Assembly: GCA_026389415.1 (NCBI GenBank) | Contig: JAPLHX010000264.1 | Location: forward strand, 1 to 11,493 | Length of the DNA stretch: 11,493 bases | From: Coprothermobacterota bacterium | GTDB lineage: Bacteria > Caldisericota > JANLFM01 | Reading direction: 5' to 3' | Notes under the pieces: model-generated | Seen by the model: only the letters and a program-made list of their open reading frames with translations | What the model was told of the DNA's origin: nothing | Databases searched by the model: none | Position numbers and translations under genes: made by a program | Shown here: piece by piece, positions 6,974-11,493 of the stretch | Layout of the letters: every line of letters starts with the position of its first letter | How positions within the stretch are numbered: the first letter of the stretch is position 1

Positions 6974-7897
6974 GCCTGGTGCTGGAAAAGCGAGAGACTC
7001 CCTCCCGCACCCTAACCTTCGTGATGCCTGTTGCCGCCATTGTACTGGCTTTATTAATTGGGGCTGGGCTGATTGCCATCAGCGGGGCCAACCCCTGGGC
7101 CGCTCTGCGGGAAATGTTCCTCGGCGCTTTTGGCACCAGCTATGCTCTATCCGAAACGCTGGTCAAAACCATCCCCCTCATCTTTTGCGGTTTAGCCGTG
7201 GGCTTGGCCTTCAAAGCGCAATTGTGGAACATCGGGGCTGAAGGTCAGCTCTACATGGGAGCCTTTGCTGCCGGGGGTTTGGCCTTGGCGTTTCCGGACG
7301 GCCAGTCTTGGTGGCTGGTCCCGTTGATGTTTGTGGCCGGATTCCTGGCCGGTGGCCTGTGGGGATTGATTCCCGGTTTGCTGAAGGCCCTGCTCAATGT
7401 CAATGAGATCATTACCTCGTTGCTGCTGAACTACGTGGCCATCCTTTGGGTGCAATATTTCATCTACGGTCCCTGGAAGGACCCGAAAGGTTATGGGTTT
7501 CCCTATACTGCTGTTTTCGGTGAAGGAGCCTGGCTGCCCACCTTTGGTGACACGCGCATCCATCTGGGCCTGGTTTTTGCCCTGGTGGTTGCCTTGCTGA
7601 TCTTTTTTCTTCTGCGCAGCACGAAGATGGGTTACGAGATCCGTGTAATCGGAGAAAACCCGCAAGCCGCTCGCTATGCCGGGATGAGCATTGCTCGAAC
7701 GATCATCGTGGTCTTCTTCATTTCCGGCGGCCTGGCCGGCCTTGTTTGGTGGACTGCTGGTGGGTGGGTATTCCTTGCGCGCGCTGGGTCTCTCCGAGGC
7801 GATCGTCTACATTATCCAGGGTTTGATCCTCTTCCTGCTGTTGGGAGGAGAGATCCTGGTCCGCTATCGCCTGCACTGGCAACGGAGGCGGGCCTGA
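6970..7897 (+). pseudogene. BMP-type ABC transporter permease 1, internally deleted and frameshifted
   Basis: This is the first membrane subunit of the importer (PF02653-like, YufP type). The start is GTG at 6970 overlapping the ATPase stop, with AGGAGAG 5 nt upstream. Residues 1-257 look normal: hydrophobic spans at about 18-38, 66-80, 96-108, 116-140 and 200-215, the motif GLAFKAQLWNIGAEGQLYMG, and RVIGENPQAARYAGM. At about 7740 the frame changes. The family C-terminus (LFGGLLVGG...ALGLSEAIVYIIQGLILFLL) continues in frame 2 from 7742 to the TGA at 7895-7897. The joined product would be about 308 residues against a usual ~350, so about 45-50 residues after SGGLAGL are missing. The corresponding stretch is intact in permease 2. 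Without correction, frame 1 reads on to 8829 as one 619-residue fusion with permease 2, through about 50 residues of non-homologous sequence. Confidence 0.8.
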
Positions 7898-8829
7898 TGG
7901 ATCTGCAAATGGTTCTAGCCACCTTGTCGGCCACCATCAAGGCCGGTACCCCCCTGCTCTACGTGACCCTGGGGGAGATTTTGGCCGAACGTTCCGGCAT
8001 CCTCAACCTGGGATTGGAAGGAATGATGCTGATTGGAGCCATGGTCGGCTACCTGATCTGTTTTTTAACCGGCAATCCCTGGATCGGGGTTTTGGTCGCT
8101 ACCCTTGCCGGTGGAGCGGTGGCGCTGATCCATGCCTTCCTGGTGATTACATTGCGGGCGCAGCAGGTCGTCAGCGGTCTGGCGCTGACCATGTTCGGCG
8201 TCGGTCTCTCAGGCTTTTTGGGCAAAGTGGTGATCGGCGTCCCCATTGCCAACTACCTCAAACCGGTCGCCCTTCCGCTCTTGAGCAGCATCCCCTATCT
8301 GGGTGAGATCTTTTTCCAGCAGGACGCCCTGGTCTATATTTCCTACCTGCTGATTCCGCTGGCCGCCTTTTGGATTTACCGCACTCGACCGGGTTTGCAC
8401 TTGCGAGCGGTGGGGGAAAACCCGGCCACGGCCGACGCCATGGGGATCAATGTCTATGGCGTCCGCTACCTCTACACATTCTTGGGCGGCTGTCTGGCCG
8501 GATTGGGTGGAGCCTACCTCTCCTTAGCCTATACTCCCGTTTGGTTGGAGAACATGACCGCTGGTCGGGGTTGGATTGCGATCGCACTGGTCATCTTCGC
8601 TGCCTGGGATCCATTCAAAGCCCTGCTTGGCTCTTACCTGTTCGGCTTGGTCGACGCCGTGCAATTCCGTTTGCAAGCCGTGGGCGTAGCAGTTCCATCG
8701 TTTTTCTTGAATATGACGCCGTACCTTGCCACCATCCTGGTGCTGATCTTCGCCACGCGCGAAACGCTGCGCCGTCGATTGGGGGCGCCGGCTGCCTTGG
8801 GGGTGCCTTATGTCCGAGAAGAAAAATAA
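7897..8829 (+). CDS. BMP-type ABC transporter permease 2
   Basis: This 310-residue second membrane subunit (PF02653-like, YufQ type) forms the import channel with permease 1. The ATG at 7897 shares its A with the TGA of permease 1 and has GGAGG 8 nt upstream (7884-7888), so I take it as the true start. The open frame upstream only exists because permease 1 is out of frame. Family features are the opening LLYVTLGEILAERSGILNLG with LEGMMLIGAM, RAVGENPATADAMGI (about 169-183) and LGGAYLSLAYTPVW with GRGWIAIALVIFAAWDP. Many hydrophobic spans run through the whole length. The length is normal and it looks intact. The 3' end overlaps a 46-codon membrane ORF by 20 nt. Confidence 0.92.
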   Translation: MDLQMVLATLSATIKAGTPLLYVTLGEILAERSGILNLGLEGMMLIGAMVGYLICFLTGNPWIGVLVATLAGGAVALIHAFLVITLRAQQVVSGLALTMFGVGLSGFLGKVVIGVPIANYLKPVALPLLSSIPYLGEIFFQQDALVYISYLLIPLAAFWIYRTRPGLHLRAVGENPATADAMGINVYGVRYLYTFLGGCLAGLGGAYLSLAYTPVWLENMTAGRGWIAIALVIFAAWDPFKALLGSYLFGLVDAVQFRLQAVGVAVPSFFLNMTPYLATILVLIFATRETLRRRLGAPAALGVPYVREEK

Positions 8830-8950
8830 CGGTAAACTCGCCATCGGATTGTCGCTGGGATTTCTGCTGATCGTTGCCGGCCTGCTCTTGTTTCTATGGA
8901 AAGCGCTGGAGCGTCAGTTGGACATCCTGCCGTTCGCAGATGAGCGCTAA
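8810..8950 (+). CDS. Small single-span membrane protein, 46 aa, end of transporter run
   Basis: ATG at 8810 overlaps the end of permease 2 by 20 nt, and a GGGGGTG sits about 4 nt upstream. The 46-residue product is MSEKKNNGKL, then a strongly hydrophobic span (about 10-30, AIGLSLGFLLIVAGLLLFLW), then a short charged tail ending PFADER and TAA. By the positive-inside rule the Lys-rich N-terminus should be cytoplasmic. I do not recognise a family. Its overlap, Shine-Dalgarno and clean membrane pattern argue for a real gene, perhaps a small accessory or stabilising subunit of the importer. That role is only inferred from position. A hairpin follows its stop by 6 nt. Confidence 0.6.
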   Translation: MSEKKNNGKLAIGLSLGFLLIVAGLLLFLWKALERQLDILPFADER

Positions 8951-8956
8951 ACAAAA

Positions 8957-8982
8957 TGGGTTAGGGCTTACTCCCTAACCCA
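8957..8982. terminator. 10-bp hairpin, possible terminator between converging units
   Basis: TGGGTTAGGG (8957-8966), six-base loop and exact complement (8973-8982) form a perfect 10-bp stem just after the last codon of the transporter run. On the + strand no T-run follows, but on the minus strand the stem is followed by TTTTGTTT. It is therefore a better intrinsic terminator for minus-strand transcription, fitting the aminotransferase remnant that ends at 9070 on that strand. It may also stop or protect the transporter mRNA. Confidence 0.65.
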
Positions 8983-9069
8983 AGGAGACAAGTGTTCTGG
9001 TTGCTCTTGGTGCAACCATCTGTCTTCCGCTGCCTATTCTAGCGAATGCAATCCATAGAGCGCAAGTCC

Positions 9070-9195
9070 CTAGGCGTTCATCAGGCGGCAGATCCGTTCG
9101 AGTCCTTCTTTGATGTTGGAGTCGCCGGCAGCTAGACTGGTGCGTACGGATCGGCACATGTTCCGTTCGAAAGTGGTACCGGGAGCGGTGGCCAC
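9070..9195 (-). pseudogene. Remnant of the C-terminal end of a PLP aminotransferase
   Basis: Read on the minus strand, these bases encode about 42 residues, VATAPGTTFERNMCRSV...SLAAGDSNIKEGLERICRLMNA, ending at a TAG (9072-9070). The pattern V-x-x-x-PG-x-x-F, then VR-x-SLA, then D-x-NI-x-EGLERI is the usual C-terminus of class I/II aminotransferases. No upstream aminotransferase sequence remains: the frame runs into the 5' end of the RidA-family gene, whose codons lie on the other strand. The piece is therefore what is left of a deleted minus-strand gene. The hairpin at 8957-8982 with its minus-strand T-run would be that gene's terminator. It is not a duplicate of the aminotransferase at 11005, as that gene's C-terminus lies outside the window. 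Confidence 0.6.
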
Positions 9196-9218
9196 CGACA
9201 ACAAAGAGAGGAAAACCA

Positions 9219-9614
9219 ATGAACGAATCTTGTAAGCATCACCGAACGATCGTATCGAAACCACTGTCCCCCAACCTGCCATTTTCCCCGGCTGTCAGCT
9301 TTGGCCCCTTCGTCTTCCTATCGGGGATCGTGGGACGCAACCATGCCACGGGGGAAATCGCCAAGGGCGACATCGAAGGGCAAACACGCCAAGCCATGGA
9401 GAATATCCTCCACCAGCAGCAACTAGCCGGCAGCTCGATGGAGAGTGTGTTGAAGATCACTGTATTCCTGACCGACATCAATCTGTTCCCCCGAATGAAC
9501 GACGTCTATCGCTCATTCTTTCCCGGTGATTTCCCGGCCCGCACTTGTGTCGCAGTTTCTGCCATACCCGACCCGGAAGCTCTGGTGGAGATCGAAGCGG
9601 TGGCGGGCTTGTAG
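9219..9614 (+). CDS. RidA/YjgF-family protein (enamine/imine deaminase type)
   Basis: This 131-residue protein belongs to the RidA (YjgF/YER057c) family. Trimeric family members hydrolyse reactive enamines and imines released by PLP enzymes; the RutC branch acts in pyrimidine breakdown. Visible family features are GPFVFLSGIVGRN (29-41), TRQAMENI (56-63), SVLKITVFLTDINLFPRMNDVY (76-97) and the signature FPARTCVAVSAIPDPEALVEIEAVA (105-129), including the carboxylate-binding R108 and the later Glu. Residues 1-20 are slightly longer than usual. The ATG at 9219 has GAGAGG 7 nt upstream. The gene opens a new + strand run with the hydantoinase (13 nt apart) and an aminotransferase, consistent with removing imine or enamine intermediates from that route. 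Whether it is a true RidA or another subgroup cannot be told. Confidence 0.9.
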   Translation: MNESCKHHRTIVSKPLSPNLPFSPAVSFGPFVFLSGIVGRNHATGEIAKGDIEGQTRQAMENILHQQQLAGSSMESVLKITVFLTDINLFPRMNDVYRSFFPGDFPARTCVAVSAIPDPEALVEIEAVAGL

Positions 9615-9627
9615 GAAAGGACACCCA

Positions 9628-10986
9628 ATGGACCTTTTAATTTGTGGCGGCTTAGTTGTCACAGGCACCGGCATCCGGCAGGCGGACATTGCCATCGAAG
9701 GGGAAAAAATCGTTCAGGTCGAATCTGGGATTGATCCGGCCCGGGCGAAGCGGACCGTGGACGCCACCCATTTACTGGTCTTTCCTGGTTTCATCGATGC
9801 CCATGTTCATCCCGTGTACGAAGACAACCTGGAAAATATTTCCCAGCTAGCCGCTTACGGCGGAATCACCTATCAGATTCACTATGCCTACATCAAACCG
9901 GGTCAGCCAATGTTGGACACCATCAAGTGGTTTCGCGACACGGGTTTGGCCCACTCCATGCTTGACTTCAGCCTGCATGCCGGCTTTTTTGATGCGGCGA
10001 ATCAAGTGCCGCTGATCCCGCAGATGTTTCCCTTGGGCATCACCTCCGGCAAGATCTTCATGGCCTATGCCAAGCTGAAGTGGATGACGGACGACTATTG
10101 GCTGACGGCCACCGCCGACATGCTGGCTGGGGAGGGTGGACTGTTGATGGTTCACGCCGAAAACGGCCTGGCCAACGACTACTGGGAGGACAAATACTTG
10201 GTCAAGGAAGGCCGTTTGCAACAAGAGGTATTCCTGCAGACCAACCCGGACATCCTGGAAGCGGAGGCCGTCCATCGGGCGATCCGTATTGCCCAGGTGG
10301 CCGGATGCCCGATCTACATCGTGCATAACACGGCTGCCGCCAACGTGGAGGTGATTCGCCGCCTGAAAGCGGAGGGTCGCTGGGTTTACGCCGAAACCTG
10401 CCCGCACTACCTTGGCTTGACGGAAGCCGTCTATCAACGGTTCGGCGCATTAGCCAAAGTCGGTCCGCCCATCCGGCGGGAATCTGACCGACGGGCTCTC
10501 TGGCAGGGACTTATGGACGGCACGATCGATACCATTGGTTCTGACCACGCCGCCAAGGCCAAGAAACAGGATGATGACTTCTTCAAAGCCGCATACGGCT
10601 CGCCGGAATGCGAAACGATGCTGGAGGTGGTTTACGATGAAGGAATCAATCGAGGTTGGATTACTTTACCCCGCTTGGCTCAGGTGATGAGCGAAAACCC
10701 GGCCAAAATCTTCGGCCTCTGGCCGAAAAAGGGCGCGTTGCAGGTGAATTCCGATGCCGACCTGGTCCTCTTCGATCCGCGGCAAGCCCACACCATTACC
10801 CACAGATCGCAACACACCCGCACCGGTTACACCCTTTTTGACGGGCGGGAATGCCTCGGTAAACCCGTCTTCTCACTGCAGCGAGGGCGAGTGTTGCTTG
10901 ATCATGGCGAGATCCGCCAAACCCCTGGGTCGGCCCAATTTCTGCCGACCCAAGCCGGCAAAGCGGATCCGACTACCTTACGGTAG
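9628..10986 (+). CDS. Hydantoinase/dihydropyrimidinase-type cyclic amidohydrolase
   Basis: This 452-residue binuclear metal hydrolase of the dihydropyrimidinase/hydantoinase/dihydroorotase group opens cyclic amide rings. Expected ligands are in place by position: H59 and H61 in PGFIDAHVHP, the probable carboxylated K142 in TSGKIFMAY, H176 in MVHAENG, H233 in YIVHNTAAANVEVI and D306 in IGSDHAAKAK. Oddities against typical hydantoinases are HPV after HVH, GSDHA in place of GTDHA, and VHNTAAA in place of VHVSS. These make an unusual substrate plausible. The ATG at 9628 has AGGAAAGGA about 6 nt upstream and gives the normal family N-terminus MDLLICGGLVV; the frame is open upstream only because it runs through the RidA gene. 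With PreA upstream it could hydrolyse a dihydropyrimidine; with the molybdenum hydroxylase and ssnA it could act on a purine-derived ring. Confidence 0.9.
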   Translation: MDLLICGGLVVTGTGIRQADIAIEGEKIVQVESGIDPARAKRTVDATHLLVFPGFIDAHVHPVYEDNLENISQLAAYGGITYQIHYAYIKPGQPMLDTIKWFRDTGLAHSMLDFSLHAGFFDAANQVPLIPQMFPLGITSGKIFMAYAKLKWMTDDYWLTATADMLAGEGGLLMVHAENGLANDYWEDKYLVKEGRLQQEVFLQTNPDILEAEAVHRAIRIAQVAGCPIYIVHNTAAANVEVIRRLKAEGRWVYAETCPHYLGLTEAVYQRFGALAKVGPPIRRESDRRALWQGLMDGTIDTIGSDHAAKAKKQDDDFFKAAYGSPECETMLEVVYDEGINRGWITLPRLAQVMSENPAKIFGLWPKKGALQVNSDADLVLFDPRQAHTITHRSQHTRTGYTLFDGRECLGKPVFSLQRGRVLLDHGEIRQTPGSAQFLPTQAGKADPTTLR

Positions 10987-11004
10987 GGGAAGGAGAGAAG
11001 CAAC

Positions 11005-11493
11005 GTGATAGCGTTTACCCGCGGTGTACCCGCCACGGAAGCGTTCCCGGTGGATCAGATCCGAGAGTGCGCCCAAGATGCGATCGGCAAGCATTGGAGC
11101 ACCATCCTGCAATACGGACAATCGCGCGGATTCATTCTTCTACGGGAACGGATGGCCGCGGAAAACGGCGTCCAACCGGGACAAGTCCTTGTGAGCCAGG
11201 GCGCCCTGCAAATCCTGGATTTCATCGCGTCGGCCTTCGTTGGGCCTGGTGGCGTAGCCCTGGTCGAGCGGCCCTCCTACGACCGGGCGATCACCGTTCT
11301 TCGCCGGGCTGGCGCCCAAGTACTGGCCGTGCCGATGGAGGAAGACGGCTTGAATGTGGCCGCCCTGGAACAACTGGTACAAGTTCACCGACCGCGACTG
11401 GCCTACCTGATCACCAATTTTCAGAATCCCACCGGTTCCAGCCTCAGCGCAGAAAAGCGACAGAAGGTAGCGGAAATCGCCCGTCGCTATCAG
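11005..11493 (+). CDS. Fold-type I PLP aminotransferase, LysN/MocR-like (3' partial)
   Basis: A GTG at 11005, 18 nt after the hydantoinase stop and preceded by AAGGAGAG, opens a frame that stays open to the window end (163 residues). The product begins MIAFTRGVPATEAFP, then LQYGQSRGFILLRERMA, VLVSQGALQILDFIASAFVG, VALVERPSYDRAI, VPMEEDGLNVAALE and YLITNFQNPTG. This is the N-terminal half of the 2-aminoadipate aminotransferase/MocR aminotransferase domain group. The catalytic Lys lies beyond the window. There is no GntR-type DNA-binding domain before it, so it is an enzyme rather than a MocR regulator. The start is somewhat shorter than in many relatives, but the spacing and Shine-Dalgarno favour it. 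It probably completes the RidA-hydantoinase run, transaminating an amino-acid product. Confidence 0.88.
   Translation, partial: MIAFTRGVPATEAFPVDQIRECAQDAIGKHWSTILQYGQSRGFILLRERMAAENGVQPGQVLVSQGALQILDFIASAFVGPGGVALVERPSYDRAITVLRRAGAQVLAVPMEEDGLNVAALEQLVQVHRPRLAYLITNFQNPTGSSLSAEKRQKVAEIARRYQ

Noticed and set aside
6970..8829. A natural single-chain fusion of two permeases
   Set aside because: The ~50 residues joining them are not permease-like, while the true C-terminus of permease 1 lies in another frame directly before a well-placed ATG for permease 2. The fusion is a by-product of a frameshift/deletion.
1..11493. CRISPR array, tRNA/rRNA genes, insertion sequences or transposase genes
   Set aside because: No repeated-spacer pattern, RNA gene core motif, terminal inverted repeats or transposase reading frame was seen on either strand.

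Overview
The window reads as one almost fully + strand catabolic region from a moderately GC-rich bacterium. Genes are tightly packed with 4-20 nt overlaps, Shine-Dalgarno sites are clear, and several starts are TTG or GTG. The Thr/Pro-rich linker behind the lipoprotein cysteine of the solute-binding protein, and the overall gene style, suggest a Chloroflexota (Anaerolineae-like) genome. That placement is an inference; no rRNA or marker gene is present.

Region 1 (1-3985) is a five-gene, translationally coupled run: the 3' part of preA (dihydropyrimidine dehydrogenase-type flavin/Fe-S subunit), a 73-residue MoaD/ThiS-like sulfur carrier ending in GG, the FAD subunit and the [2Fe-2S] subunit of a xanthine dehydrogenase-type molybdenum hydroxylase, and an SsnA-type amidohydrolase. 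The molybdopterin-binding catalytic subunit is not in the window. A 202-bp non-coding gap (3986-4187) follows.

Region 2 (4188-8950) is a BMP/PnrA-type ABC importer, a family known for nucleosides and purines: lipoprotein binding protein, double ATPase, two permeases, and a 46-residue single-span membrane ORF. A perfect 13-bp hairpin separates the binding-protein gene from the ATPase gene. Two lesions are visible. The binding-protein gene has a +1 frameshift near 5247-5250. Permease 1 lacks about 45-50 codons and is shifted out of frame at about 7740, which fuses its reading frame to permease 2. All other genes look intact.

Region 3 (8951-11493) starts with a hairpin and the decayed C-terminal end of a minus-strand aminotransferase (9070-~9195). 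A second + strand run follows: a RidA-family deaminase, a hydantoinase/dihydropyrimidinase-type cyclic amidohydrolase, and a fold-type I (LysN/MocR-like) aminotransferase that runs off the window.

Together the genes fit uptake and breakdown of nucleobases or related N-heterocycles: BMP import, ring hydroxylation by a molybdenum hydroxylase and/or ring reduction by PreA, ring opening by SsnA and hydantoinase, then clean-up of imine or amino products by RidA and the aminotransferase. The same families (molybdenum hydroxylase subunits, ssnA, hydantoinase) co-occur in the anaerobic purine-degradation clusters of gut bacteria. The exact substrate here is not shown by the sequence.
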